Shown here one piece after another: positions 12,970 through 23,458 of a DNA stretch of 58,024 nt. The translations under genes and the position numbers were made by a program. The notes beneath the pieces were generated by a model. It saw only the letters and a program-made list of their open reading frames with translations. It was not told the origin of the DNA and made no database searches. This stretch comes from Stutzerimonas stutzeri SDM-LAC (GTDB lineage: Bacteria; Pseudomonadota; Gammaproteobacteria; Pseudomonadales; Pseudomonadaceae), in contig NZ_AGSX01000117.1 of the NCBI RefSeq assembly GCF_000235745.1, positions 1 through 58,024 on the forward strand. The letters are read 5' to 3'. How positions within the stretch are numbered: the stretch's first letter is position 1; the number at the start of each line of letters is the position of its first letter.

Positions 12970-15192
12970 TCAGAACAAGTCGATCGGGTCAACATCCAGT
13001 GACCAGCGGACGGCCCGGCTGCCGGGCAGTGTCTCCACCCGCGGCAGCCAGGTGTTCATAAGGTTATGTAGAGGCGCGCGGGCGTTGGCTTGTAACAGCA
13101 GCTGCGCTCGAAAGCGTCCGGCCCGTCGTTCCATCGGAGCGGGCACCGGCCCGAGCAGTTCGACACCCGTTATGCCGAGCTGCGCCATCAGCTGTTCCGC
13201 CTGGCTGCAGGCCTCGTCGAGAAAGTCTTCGGCTTGGCCGGGTTTCGCCGCCTCGGCCCGCAGCAACGCAAGATGGCTGAAAGGCGGCAAGCCAGCAGCG
13301 CGACGCTCGCTTAGTGCCTGTTCAGCGAAGGCAAAGTAGCCCTGCTCCGTCAGTTGGACCAGCAGTGGGTGATCAGCCAAATGGGTCTGGATGATGACCT
13401 TGCCGGGTTCCTCGGCCCGCCCGGCGCGGCCGGCTACCTGCACGATCAGCTGAGCCATGCGTTCGCTGGCGCGGAAGTCTGCCGAGAACAATCCGCCGTC
13501 GGCATCAAGGATGGCGACCAGGGTTACACGGGGGAAATGGTGACCCTTCGCAAGCATCTGGGTGCCCACCAGCACGCACGGCTCGCCGCGGTTGATAGTG
13601 CTCAGCAGTTGCTCCATCGAACCCTTGCGAGAAGTGCTGTCACGATCGATGCGCAGCACTGGATAGTCAGGAAAGAGCGTTATGAGTCGCTCTTCGGCGC
13701 GCTCGGTGCCTGCGCCGACGGGTCTCAGGTCGAGCTTATTGCAGTCGGGGCAGTTGTGCGGTCGGCGTTCTGTATGGCCACAGTGGTGGCAGCGCAGCTC
13801 ATTGTGGCGTTGATGCAAAGTCATTCTGGCGTCGCAGCGAGGACACTGGCCGATCCAGCCGCAGTCGTGGCACAGCAGCGAGGGAGCGAAGCCGCGCCGA
13901 TTGAGGAAGACCAGTACCTGCTGGCCGGCAGCAAGCGTCTGCGCCATGGCCTGCTGCAGCGGGCCGGAAATGCCGGAATCGAGCGGGCGGCTCTTGACGT
14001 CTAGTCGGAGGAAGCGTGGCGCCTGTGCGCCGCCGGCGCGCTCGGTCAGCTTCAGCAGTCCGTAGCGTCCGCTATGCGCGTTATGCAGGCTTTCCAGCGA
14101 CGGCGTTGCCGACCCCAGCAGTATCGGTACGTTTTCCTGGCGCGCCCTGACTACGGCCAGGTCGCGCGCGTGGTAGCGCAGGCCTTCCTGTTGCTTATAG
14201 GACGCGTCATGCTCTTCGTCGAGGATGATCAGGCCAGGATTCTTCATCGGGGTGAACAGAGCAGAGCGGGTGCCGATGATGATGTCTGCCTCTCCGTCTC
14301 GCGCCGCGAGCCAGGCATCCAGCCGCTCGCGATCGTTGACGTTGGAATGGAGCAGAGCGATGCGGGCATTAAAGCGCTTTTCGAAGCGGGCCAGGGTTTG
14401 GGGGCCGAGGTTAATCTCGGGAATCAATACCAACGCCTGCTTGCCCGTCTTCAGCACCTGATGAATCAGCTGCAGGTAGACCTCGGTCTTGCCGCTTCCG
14501 GTGACACCGGCGAGCAGGTATGCCTGGAAGCCTTCCAGGCCGGCGCGAATGGCTTCGAAGGCAGCTCGTTGCTGCTGATTCAGCGGTAGCTCCGGTTGCA
14601 AAAGCCAGCTGCCCTGGTGTCGCTGACTCTGGTGGCTGCGCCGGGGTTCGACTCGCAGCAAACCTTTCTGCAACAGTAGATCAACGCTGTCCCTGCTCAA
14701 CTGAAGTTGGGAAAGCAAGGCATGCGCCACACCATGTGGATGCTGGGCGATGGTCTTGAGAGCTTCGCGTTGGCGGGGGGCCCTGCTCAGTCGAGGGTCG
14801 TCCGGTCGCGCGCCGTTGGCGGCATGCCAGAACCGCTCCTGCCTCGCCTCGGCGGGTTCGCCCTGACGCAGCAGGACTGGCAGCGCCCAGCTGAAGGTGT
14901 CGCCAAGGCTGTGTTGGTAATACTGGGCGGTCCATAGGCATAGCTTGAACAGCGGTGACGGCAGAGGAGGTCGCGCATCGAGCAGCTCCAGAGCCGGTTT
15001 GAGCTTCGCCTCGGGAACTTCGCTGTGGCTGACGACTTCCACCAGTATCCCAATGACCTCGCGTCGGCCAAAGGGCACGCGCAGGCGCACTCCAGGCTGC
15101 AACCCGGCGTGCGGAATGCCAGCGGGCGGGAGGTAATCGAAGAGTCTGCGCAATGGTGAGGGCAGCGCGAGGCGGAGTATGGATAGCGGCAC
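12970..15192 (-). CDS. priA: Primosomal replication protein PriA (DNA helicase)
   Basis: PriA recognises stalled forks and D-loops and restarts replication by reloading DnaB. The 740-residue protein has an N-terminal DNA-binding domain, the superfamily 2 helicase core with Walker A GVTGSGKTEVY and DEEH box (IILDEEHDASYKQ), and two zinc-binding cysteine clusters (CHDCGWIGQCPRC and CHHCGHTERRPHNCPDC). The start is GTG at 15190-15192, with AAGGA nine bases upstream. It is divergent from rpmE, as in other pseudomonads. Confidence 0.96.
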   Translation of the reverse strand: MPLSILRLALPSPLRRLFDYLPPAGIPHAGLQPGVRLRVPFGRREVIGILVEVVSHSEVPEAKLKPALELLDARPPLPSPLFKLCLWTAQYYQHSLGDTFSWALPVLLRQGEPAEARQERFWHAANGARPDDPRLSRAPRQREALKTIAQHPHGVAHALLSQLQLSRDSVDLLLQKGLLRVEPRRSHQSQRHQGSWLLQPELPLNQQQRAAFEAIRAGLEGFQAYLLAGVTGSGKTEVYLQLIHQVLKTGKQALVLIPEINLGPQTLARFEKRFNARIALLHSNVNDRERLDAWLAARDGEADIIIGTRSALFTPMKNPGLIILDEEHDASYKQQEGLRYHARDLAVVRARQENVPILLGSATPSLESLHNAHSGRYGLLKLTERAGGAQAPRFLRLDVKSRPLDSGISGPLQQAMAQTLAAGQQVLVFLNRRGFAPSLLCHDCGWIGQCPRCDARMTLHQRHNELRCHHCGHTERRPHNCPDCNKLDLRPVGAGTERAEERLITLFPDYPVLRIDRDSTSRKGSMEQLLSTINRGEPCVLVGTQMLAKGHHFPRVTLVAILDADGGLFSADFRASERMAQLIVQVAGRAGRAEEPGKVIIQTHLADHPLLVQLTEQGYFAFAEQALSERRAAGLPPFSHLALLRAEAAKPGQAEDFLDEACSQAEQLMAQLGITGVELLGPVPAPMERRAGRFRAQLLLQANARAPLHNLMNTWLPRVETLPGSRAVRWSLDVDPIDLF

Positions 15193-15316
15193 GCGAAAGT
15201 CCTTGGCGGCGAATGCCGATCTTAAACGATCCGGCGGAGCGGCAGGCTCGTCTGTAATCTCGGCCTGTTGGGTTGCCTGCGACCGGATGTGTGCGCATCG
15301 GCCCGATCAGCTGCCC

Positions 15317-15344
15317 TTGCATCACCTCCTTGCTCTGGTATCAT
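15317..15344 (+). promoter_or_regulatory. Candidate sigma70-type promoter for rpmE
   Basis: TTGCAT (15317-15322) and TATCAT (15339-15344) are separated by 16 bases. Transcription would start near 15351, giving a leader of about 60 bases before rpmE. The match is good for a ribosomal protein gene but remains a prediction. Confidence 0.45.
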
Positions 15345-15410
15345 TCGCGCCCTTCCGTGCGGTACTCGACATAGGGTCGGGTGGCGGCACAAGTCCTAGA
15401 GGATTTTTCC

Positions 15411-15623
15411 ATGAAAGCCGATATCCATCCTAATTACGTAGAAATCGATGCCACTTGCAGCTGCGGCAACGTCATCAAGACTCGCTCCACGCTGGCCAAG
15501 AACCTGAGCATCGACGTTTGCTCTGAGTGCCACCCGTTCTATACCGGCAAGCAGAAAGTGCTGGATACCGGCGGCCGTATCGACCGCTTCAAGCAGCGCT
15601 TCGGTGTGTTTGGCGCCAAGTAA
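15411..15623 (+). CDS. rpmE: 50S ribosomal protein L31
   Basis: L31 bridges the large and small ribosomal subunits. The 70-residue protein starts [20 protein letters not shown] and has the zinc-binding cysteines of the C+ form (C16, C18, then C37 and C40 in [10 protein letters not shown]). The start at 15411 has GAGGAT upstream and gives the standard length. It is the zinc-containing paralogue; the cysteine-free form used under zinc limitation is not in this window. Confidence 0.97.
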   Translation: MKADIHPNYVEIDATCSCGNVIKTRSTLAKNLSIDVCSECHPFYTGKQKVLDTGGRIDRFKQRFGVFGAK

Positions 15624-15649
15624 TAAGCTGTCGCCGCTACGGGAGTCCG

Positions 15650-16441
15650 ATGAGATTCTCCGAGCTGAAAAAGGCGTCCCTGGTGGGCGCCTTTTTCGTT
15701 TCTGTGCTTTTCAGTTTGCAGGCTGCAGCGCTTTGCTCGGTGAGCGAACCGCTTTCCCGAGTCGAGGTGGCCACGGTCATCGACGGCGATACGTTGCGGC
15801 TAGTCGATGGGCGCAGCGTGCGGCTCATTGGCCTGAATGCGACCGAGCTGGGGCGCAATGGGCGCAGCGCCGAGCCGTTCGCCGAGGCTGCGAGGAATCG
15901 GCTGCAGTCGTTGGTGAGCGCCAATGATGGTTATGTGGCTATACGCCCTGGCCAGCAGTCCAAAGACCATTACGGCCGTGTGCTTGCTCATGCCTTCGAC
16001 GAGCACGGTGAGAACCTAGAAACGCTAATGCTTGCCGAGGGCTTGGGCTTCTTTGTCGCTATCGCGCCGAACCTTTCCCTGGCGGAGTGCCAACGGGCTG
16101 CAGAACGGCAGGCGCGCTCGGCCGGCAGAGGCGTTTGGCGGCGACCTCCCATAATTGCGGCGGAGCGCGTGCGTCGCGGTGGGTTTGCGATTGTCCGAGC
16201 GCATGTCGAGCGCGTGGATACCAACCGGGGTGGTGTCTGGTTGGAACTGGGTGGCTCGCTTGCCGTGCAAATCCCACGTGAAGCCGCTGCGGCGTTCGAT
16301 GACGCACTGGCCGCCCTGCCTGGTAAGCATATTGAGGCACGGGGGTGGATCATCGACCGCAAGGGGCGAGGCGATTTGTCGCGGCGGGCGCGTTGGCTGC
16401 TGAAGATAAGTCACCCATCGATGCTCGCGCTGCTGCCCTGA
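15650..16441 (+). CDS. Secreted thermonuclease-family (SNase-like) nuclease
   Basis: From ATG at 15650 (GGGAG about five bases upstream) the protein is 263 residues with a signal peptide at about 1-28 ending AAALC. The SNase/thermonuclease domain spans about 36-145. The calcium and catalytic elements are visible: VIDGDTLRL at 43-51, R58 and E66 in VRLIGLNATE, and R110 in KDHYGR. A C-terminal region of about 110 residues outside the SNase fold follows. It is probably an exported nuclease, though related lipoproteins and DNA-processing proteins exist. Codons 7-16 coincide with a strong terminator-like hairpin that must belong to rpmE. Confidence 0.8.
   Translation: MRFSELKKASLVGAFFVSVLFSLQAAALCSVSEPLSRVEVATVIDGDTLRLVDGRSVRLIGLNATELGRNGRSAEPFAEAARNRLQSLVSANDGYVAIRPGQQSKDHYGRVLAHAFDEHGENLETLMLAEGLGFFVAIAPNLSLAECQRAAERQARSAGRGVWRRPPIIAAERVRRGGFAIVRAHVERVDTNRGGVWLELGGSLAVQIPREAAAAFDDALAALPGKHIEARGWIIDRKGRGDLSRRARWLLKISHPSMLALLP
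15668..15700 (+). terminator. rpmE intrinsic terminator inside the nuclease reading frame
   Basis: The repeat AAAAAGGCGTCC / GGGCGCCTTTTT (15668-15679 and 15685-15696, one G-T pair) has a 5-base loop and ends in a T run. It lies 45 bases past the rpmE stop and fully within codons 7-16 of the downstream nuclease gene, where it encodes part of the signal peptide. Confidence 0.75.
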
Positions 16442-16599
16442 AGCCGTAGCCGCTCGGACCTAGCGCACCAATTCATCTGCGCTGAAAGTCGTAGGGCCAA
16501 GCCTTGACAGTCAGGTTTTCCGTTCCCTTGTGACGGCGCTCGGTCTTGGCGTATGCTCGACCACCTGTCTGTCCCAGTAAAAATAAGCGGAAATGCCCC

Positions 16600-17868
16600 A
16601 TGACTGACCTGAAAACTGCCGCTCTCGACTACCATTCCCAACCTCGTCCGGGAAAGTTGAGCGTCGAGCTGACCAAGCCCACGTCCACTGCTCGCGATCT
16701 CTCGCTGGCCTACAGTCCTGGCGTGGCGGAGCCGGTCCGGGAAATCGCCCGAGATCCTGAATTGGCCTATCGATACACCGGCAAAGGCAATCTGGTCGCT
16801 GTGATTTCCGACGGCACCGCCATTCTTGGTCTCGGAAATCTTGGGCCACTGGCATCCAAGCCGGTCATGGAAGGCAAGGGCGTGCTGTTCAAGCGATTCG
16901 CCGGCGTCGATGTATTCGATATCGAAGTCGATGCGGAGAGCCCTCAGGCCTTTATCGATACCGTCAAGCGCATCTCCATCACCTTTGGCGGGATCAATCT
17001 GGAAGATATCAAGGCCCCTGAGTGCTTCGAAATCGAGCGGACCTTGATCGAGCAATGCGACATCCCGGTTTTTCATGATGACCAGCACGGCACGGCTATC
17101 GTCACCGCAGCCGGTATGCTCAATGCATTGGAAATCGCCGGCAAGACGTTGGAGCAGGCCAAGATCGTCTGCCTCGGTGCCGGTGCCGCGGCGACATCTT
17201 GCATGAAGTTGCTGGTTAGCATGGGCGCGAAGATCGAGAACATCTTCATGATCGATCGCAAGGGTGTTATCCATGCGGGTCGTGACGATCTGAATCAGTA
17301 CAAGGCGGTTTTTGCGCATGAGACGGACAAGCGCACCCTGGAAGACGCGCTAGACGGCGCCGACGTCTTCGTAGGTCTGTCGGGTGCCAATTTGCTGAGT
17401 GCCGAAGGCCTCAAGCGCATGGCAGCCAACCCGGTAGTATTTGCCTGTTCCAACCCTGACCCAGAGATCAGTCCCGAGCTGGCGCATGCGACCCGCTCCG
17501 ATGTGATCATGGCGACCGGTCGTTCCGACTATCCGAACCAGGTCAACAATGTACTGGGCTTCCCGTTCATCTTCCGCGGCGCGCTAGACGTACGGGCCAA
17601 GCGCATCAACGAGGAAATGAAAATAGCCGCCGCACTGGCATTGCGTGACCTTGCCAAGCTACCGGTGCCAGCCGAAGTGGCAGCTGCCTATGGTGTTGAC
17701 AGCCTGGAGTTCGGCCGTGAGTACATCATTCCGAAACCCATGGACCCGCGCCTGATTACGCTGGTTTCCGATGCGGTTGCCAAGGCGGCCATTGAAAGCG
17801 GTGTGGCGACCCTGCCATATCCGTCGCACTACCCGCTAACGTCGGTCAACGACGTATTCGGTGCCTGA
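16600..17868 (+). CDS. maeB: Malic enzyme, short form, NAD(P)-dependent
   Basis: This enzyme oxidatively decarboxylates malate to pyruvate and supplies NADPH or pyruvate. From ATG at 16600 the protein is 422 residues and contains the malic N-domain (LAYSPGVAEPVREIARDP) and the NAD(P)-binding domain (AKIVCLGAGAAATSCMKLL). The metal and malate-binding segment HDDQHGTAIV is intact. It lacks the C-terminal phosphotransacetylase-like domain of the long MaeB of E. coli, as expected for the pseudomonad protein of about 423 residues. Cofactor preference cannot be settled from sequence by eye. Confidence 0.92.
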   Translation: MTDLKTAALDYHSQPRPGKLSVELTKPTSTARDLSLAYSPGVAEPVREIARDPELAYRYTGKGNLVAVISDGTAILGLGNLGPLASKPVMEGKGVLFKRFAGVDVFDIEVDAESPQAFIDTVKRISITFGGINLEDIKAPECFEIERTLIEQCDIPVFHDDQHGTAIVTAAGMLNALEIAGKTLEQAKIVCLGAGAAATSCMKLLVSMGAKIENIFMIDRKGVIHAGRDDLNQYKAVFAHETDKRTLEDALDGADVFVGLSGANLLSAEGLKRMAANPVVFACSNPDPEISPELAHATRSDVIMATGRSDYPNQVNNVLGFPFIFRGALDVRAKRINEEMKIAAALALRDLAKLPVPAEVAAAYGVDSLEFGREYIIPKPMDPRLITLVSDAVAKAAIESGVATLPYPSHYPLTSVNDVFGA

Positions 17869-17905
17869 TTAGGCTACGCGTGGCCCCGTCCAGGCGGGGA
17901 GCGCA

Positions 17906-17936
17906 TAAAAAAACCGGCCAAGGGCCGGTTTTTTCA
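17906..17936. terminator. Bidirectional intrinsic terminator between malic enzyme and ponA
   Basis: AAAAAACCGGCC / GGCCGGTTTTTT with a short AAG loop forms a terminator with A and T tracts on both sides. It can serve the convergent malic enzyme and ponA genes. Confidence 0.85.
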
Positions 17937-17991
17937 TTGTTGAGCAGTGCAGAACCTAGCGGAGCTGCATCCCTTAGCTAACAACCGACCT

Positions 17992-20442
17992 TCAGAACAG
18001 ATCCATGGGTGCTGTTTCGCTGGCCGGCAGCGGGCTGCCGGGAATGGTCGTGCCTGGAATCAGCTCGTCGTCCATGTTCGGTGGTGAATCTTCGATGCGG
18101 AATATTTCGAAGTAAGCATCTGGCGTCCCAGGCGCCGCTGCACGACCACTGTCTGGGTCGATGCGCAAAGTCAGAATGCCTTCGGGTTCGGCCGGGGCAT
18201 GTTCGGGTTCGCCCTCCAGCACCGTGCTCATGTATTTCATCCAGATGGGGAGGGCCACCGTGCCCCCGTATTCACGGCGACCTAGGCTCTGTGGTTGATC
18301 GAATCCGGCCCAGACGGTGGTGACGATGTCGGCGTTATAGCCGGAGAACCAGCTGTCTTTCGACTCGTTGGTGGTCCCGGTTTTCCCCGCGATATCGCCG
18401 CGGCCCATCGCCAAAGCTCGTCTGCCTGTGCCTCGCTTGATCACATCCTGCAGCATGCTGGTCATGATGTAAGCAGTTCGTTCATCAATGATCTGCTCGG
18501 CATGCTTGGGTGGTTGAGTTGGTTCAGAGCTACTTTCGTCAATGAACGAGCCGCTCTGCGCGTAAGAGATGGCTGTCGCCTCGTTATCTTGTGAAGGAGA
18601 TGGGGCCGCCATGTCGCGCTTCGGCACGCGCACTGGGTCGGCGCTGAATATGACCTTCCCGTCTCGGTCCTCAATTCGTTCTATCAGATAGGGCTCGATC
18701 TTGTAGCCGCCATTAGCGAACGCCGTCCAACCGGTAGCGATTTCCATCGGAGTCAGCGTTGCCGTACCAAGCGCAAGCGACAGGTTCGCTGGCAGGTCTT
18801 CGGGCTTGAAGCCAAAGCGCTCGATGTAATTAATAGTTTGCGGAATGCCCAGGGTTTGCAGCAGGCGAATCGACACCAGGTTCCGTGATTTATAAAGCGC
18901 CTCACGCAGGCGGATCGGGCCGAGGAAGGTGTTGTTATCGTTCTTGGGTCGCCAGACGCGATCCAGGCCTTCCTCGACAAAAACGATAGGCGAGTCATTG
19001 ACAAGCGTGGCAGGGGTAAATCCTGCATCCAGCGCAGCGCTATAGACAAAGGGTTTGAAGCTCGAGCCGGGTTGGCGCTTGGCCTGGATGGCACGGTTGT
19101 AATTGCTTTGGCCAAAGGAAAACCCTCCGGTCAACGCTTCAATGGATCCGTCAAGCGGATCGAGCGATACCAATGCGCCCTGCGCCTGAGGTATCTGGCT
19201 GAACAGCGCTTCGCCTTCTGCGAAACGAACACGAATGACATCTCCCGGCTTTACCACGTCGGAAGGTGCGTTGGGTTTGGGGCCGAGACTGTTGGTATTA
19301 ATGTATGGGCGAGCCCACTTCATGCTTTCCCAGCTGATGCTGTGTTGACTGCCGTCCCGAAGCAGGGCTTGGACGGAGTCCTTTGACACACGACTGACGA
19401 CCGCTGGCTGCAGCCCGGACTGGCTGCGATAGTCGCCGAGCTGTTTTAGCCAGTCTGCTGGATCCGTGCCGGTTAGATGGGCTTCCGGACCACGGAAGCC
19501 GTGGCGCTGGTCATATTCGATCAGTCCTTGAACAAGGGCCTGGTTGGCAGCGATCTGACGCTCGCTGCTCGTGGTGGTATAGACGCGGAAGCCGTCGGTG
19601 TAGGCGGTGCTGCCGAAGCGGCCAACCATTTCGGCACGGGCCATTTCGGCGATGTAGGGTGCGTTAAGCTCAGGCGAGGAACCGTGATAGGACGCATCGA
19701 CAACTTCAGCCAATGCTTGCTGATAGCGGGTCTCGTCTATCTTCCCGAGTCGGTACATCCGGCCGAGGATCCAGTCCCGTCGTTCCTTGGCGCGCTCCTT
19801 GTTGGCGAGCGGATTAAACGCTGAGGGCGCCTTGGGCAGGCCGGCGATCATGGCCAGTTGCGCCAGGCTTAGTTCGCCGATTGATTTGCCATAGTAGACC
19901 TGCGCTGCCGCTTCTATTCCGTAGGAGCGGTTGCCCAGATAGATCTTGTTGACGTATAGCTCGAGGATTTCATCCTTGCTGAGCTCTCGCTCAATCTGAA
20001 GAGCGAGGAGAATCTCGTTGATCTTGCGTGAAAAGCTGCGCTCGCTGCTCAGGAAGTAATTCTTCGCAACCTGCATGGTGATGGTGCTGCCGCCGGTCTG
20101 AATATGGCCGGTTTTCAATAATTGCGTGGCAGCGCGCATCAAGCTGGAAACATCGACGCCATAATGATTCGCGAAGTTATCGTCTTCTGCAGACAGTAAT
20201 GCGGCGATGAAATCCTTGGGGATCTGATCGAAGCTGATAGGGGAGCGGCGCATTTCGCCATATTCGGCGATCAGCTTGTCGTCGCGGCTATAAACACGCA
20301 GCGGTATCTGGAGCTGTATGCTGCGTAGCGAGTCGACCGACGGCAGGTTGGGGCTGAGGTAGAGAAACGCGCCGCTGAGACTGAGCAACAGTCCGCAGAA
20401 AGTAGCCAAGCACGACCATAGGAAAAACTTCAGAAAACGCAT
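17992..20442 (-). CDS. ponA: Penicillin-binding protein 1A (bifunctional glycosyltransferase/transpeptidase)
   Basis: PBP1A polymerises and cross-links peptidoglycan in the periplasm. The 816-residue protein has an N-terminal membrane anchor (about 5-27), a GT51 glycosyltransferase domain with the catalytic glutamate in SAEDDNFANHYGVD and the segment GGSTITMQVAKN, an OB-like insert, and a transpeptidase domain with SSFKPF (nucleophile serine) and the KTGT box (AGKTGTTNESKD). I chose ATG at 20440-20442. A GTG 72 bases upstream also opens the frame, but a TATAAT (20515-20520, reverse strand) sits directly on it and is a likely -10 element. The ponA / pilMNOPQ divergence is conserved in Pseudomonas. 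Confidence 0.95.
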   Translation of the reverse strand: MRFLKFFLWSCLATFCGLLLSLSGAFLYLSPNLPSVDSLRSIQLQIPLRVYSRDDKLIAEYGEMRRSPISFDQIPKDFIAALLSAEDDNFANHYGVDVSSLMRAATQLLKTGHIQTGGSTITMQVAKNYFLSSERSFSRKINEILLALQIERELSKDEILELYVNKIYLGNRSYGIEAAAQVYYGKSIGELSLAQLAMIAGLPKAPSAFNPLANKERAKERRDWILGRMYRLGKIDETRYQQALAEVVDASYHGSSPELNAPYIAEMARAEMVGRFGSTAYTDGFRVYTTTSSERQIAANQALVQGLIEYDQRHGFRGPEAHLTGTDPADWLKQLGDYRSQSGLQPAVVSRVSKDSVQALLRDGSQHSISWESMKWARPYINTNSLGPKPNAPSDVVKPGDVIRVRFAEGEALFSQIPQAQGALVSLDPLDGSIEALTGGFSFGQSNYNRAIQAKRQPGSSFKPFVYSAALDAGFTPATLVNDSPIVFVEEGLDRVWRPKNDNNTFLGPIRLREALYKSRNLVSIRLLQTLGIPQTINYIERFGFKPEDLPANLSLALGTATLTPMEIATGWTAFANGGYKIEPYLIERIEDRDGKVIFSADPVRVPKRDMAAPSPSQDNEATAISYAQSGSFIDESSSEPTQPPKHAEQIIDERTAYIMTSMLQDVIKRGTGRRALAMGRGDIAGKTGTTNESKDSWFSGYNADIVTTVWAGFDQPQSLGRREYGGTVALPIWMKYMSTVLEGEPEHAPAEPEGILTLRIDPDSGRAAAPGTPDAYFEIFRIEDSPPNMDDELIPGTTIPGSPLPASETAPMDLF

Positions 20443-20599
20443 CGGGGTTCGTTGGATCCAGGATGGGGAATGAGGTGTATGCCGCAGACGGTGCTGAAAG
20501 GAAAAACCGTTCACATTATAAGCGGTTTTTCTGTGGGGGAGCCATTTGCGCTTCTGTCAAGGCTGTTATCTAATGCTGACAAACATAATTAATCCGTAA

Positions 20600-21690
<1,091 letters not shown>

Positions 21691-21691
<1 letters not shown>

Positions 21692-22263
21692 TGGCCCGGA
21701 TTAACCTTTTACCTTGGCGCGAGCAGCTACGCGAAGAGCGTAAACAGCGCTTCCTGGTCTCGCTAGCCGGAGTCGCCGTAGTGGCCGTGGGATTGTTGTT
21801 TCTCGCAGACCAGTACTTCACCCATGCCATCGAGCGACAGAACGCGCGGAATGACTTCATCCGCAAGGAAATTGCCGCGCTGGATACCCGAATCGCAGAA
21901 ATCAAGGAATTGCGAGAGCGTCGGCAGCAACTGCTTGAGCGGATGAAGATCATTCAGGACCTGCAGGGCAATCGGCCGATCATCGGTCGAGTATTCGACC
22001 AACTGGTTCGCACGCTTCCCGATGGCGTTTACTTCACCGAGCTGAAGATGACCGGGAAAAACATCGCCATCGTCGGCGCTGCTGAATCAAACAACCGGGT
22101 CTCTAACCTGATGCGTAACTTGGATGGCTCTGATTGGCTGGATGCACCGAACCTGAACGAAGTGAAGGCTGTTACCGCAGGGGCGGTCGATCAGGAAAAC
22201 GTGTTCCAGCTGACGGTGCAACAGACACAACCGGCCGCCGCTGCCGAAGGAGATAAGCCATGA
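21691..22263 (+). CDS. pilN: Type IV pilus assembly protein PilN
   Basis: PilN is a single-pass inner-membrane protein that dimerises with PilO in the periplasm and docks PilM through its cytoplasmic tail. The 190-residue protein starts with the PilM-binding motif INLLPWRE (4-11), has a membrane segment at about 24-41 and a coiled-coil region at about 45-90 followed by the ferredoxin-like periplasmic domain. Its end overlaps pilO by four bases (ATGA). Confidence 0.96.
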
Positions 22264-22883
22264 GTCTGGCGAGCTCGATGGAGAGCCTCCGTAGCGTCGA
22301 TCTGTCTGATCTGGACATGAACAACCTGGGGTCCTGGCCCGCAGCGGTCAAGGTCATCGCTGCAATATTACTGATGGCCTTGATGCTCGGAGGTGGGTAC
22401 TACTTTTACCTCAGCGATTTACAGGCCAGCCTTGATCAACAGGTGGCAGAGGAAGATAGCCTCAAACAACAGTTCTCCTCTAAGGCATTCCAGGCAGCGA
22501 ATCTTGATGCGTACAAGGCGCAGATGGTCGAGATGGAGGCGTCATTCGGTGCGTTGCTGCGGCAGTTGCCCAGCGATACCGAGGTGCCGGGTTTGCTTGA
22601 AGATATCACCCGTACTGGCCTGGGCAGCGGGCTCGAATTCGAAGAAATCAAACTGCAGCCGGAAGTGACCCAGCAGTTCTATATCGAGTTGCCGATACAG
22701 ATCAAGGTTGTCGGTGGTTATCACGACCTCGCGACCTTCGTCAGTGGTGTATCGAGCTTGCCACGCATCGTTACCTTGCACGATTTCGAGATAAAGCCGA
22801 ACAGTAAGGATTCGTCTTCCAAGCTGCACATGAGCATCCTGGCAAAGACCTATCGCTATAACGACAAGGGGCTGCAGAAATGA
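22260..22883 (+). CDS. pilO: Type IV pilus assembly protein PilO
   Basis: PilO forms the PilN/PilO heterodimer that spans the periplasm and contacts PilP. The 207-residue protein has a short cytoplasmic part, a membrane segment at about 33-55, a coiled coil at about 56-95 and a periplasmic ferredoxin-like domain (FYIELPIQIKVVGGYHDLAT). Start and stop overlap the neighbours by four bases each, so translation is coupled along the operon. Confidence 0.96.
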   Translation: MSLASSMESLRSVDLSDLDMNNLGSWPAAVKVIAAILLMALMLGGGYYFYLSDLQASLDQQVAEEDSLKQQFSSKAFQAANLDAYKAQMVEMEASFGALLRQLPSDTEVPGLLEDITRTGLGSGLEFEEIKLQPEVTQQFYIELPIQIKVVGGYHDLATFVSGVSSLPRIVTLHDFEIKPNSKDSSSKLHMSILAKTYRYNDKGLQK

Positions 22884-23407
22884 GAGGAGCCCGACTTGTA
22901 GCAATGGGCCTGGGCATGGTGTTGTTGGCCGGGTGCGGTGTCAGCGGAGATTTCGATGATCTGCGCAGCTATATGGATGAAGTGCGGGCCAAGCCGAAAG
23001 GTTCGATCGAGCCGCTTCCAGCGTTCCTGCCGTACGAGGCGTTTACCTATAGTGCGGCGTCGTTGCGCCATCCTTTCCAGCCGCCAATGAAGATCGATCT
23101 GACTCAGCGGCAGAAAGGAACCAAGGACATACGGCCCGACGAGACCCGCGTCAAACAGTTCCTTGAGGAATTCAATATCGAAAACTTCGTCATGGTCGGG
23201 ACGCTGGCCAACGGCGAGGGTAACTACGCCTTGATCAAAGGTGGTGATGGGGTTCACCGAGTCAAGGTCGGTGACTATCTGGGGCGCAACCATGGCCGTA
23301 TCGTTGAGATCAGCGAAGCCGAGGTGGATGTGCTCGAAATCGTTCCGGACGGAGAGGGTGGGTGGCTTGAGCGCCCGCGTAGCCTGACCTTGAAAGAGCG
23401 TTCTTGA
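22880..23407 (+). CDS. pilP: Type IV pilus assembly lipoprotein PilP
   Basis: PilP connects the inner-membrane PilN/PilO pair to the secretin PilQ. The 175-residue protein has a lipoprotein signal with lipobox LLAGC and acylated cysteine at position 19, a flexible region, and a C-terminal beta-sandwich HR domain (EFNIENFVMVGTLANGEGNY). The gene starts in a four-base overlap with pilO and is followed by pilQ after a short gap. Confidence 0.96.
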   Translation: MRGARLVAMGLGMVLLAGCGVSGDFDDLRSYMDEVRAKPKGSIEPLPAFLPYEAFTYSAASLRHPFQPPMKIDLTQRQKGTKDIRPDETRVKQFLEEFNIENFVMVGTLANGEGNYALIKGGDGVHRVKVGDYLGRNHGRIVEISEAEVDVLEIVPDGEGGWLERPRSLTLKERS

Positions 23408-23458
23408 GTCATGGCAAAAATGGAAAACCTATACCGGTCTGCACAACGGAAGCCTTTT

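Noticed and set aside
20442-20514. A longer N-terminus for PBP1A starting at GTG 20514
   Set aside because: The GTG lies directly after a TATAAT, so transcription would start inside the extension; the added residues have no membrane or signal character.
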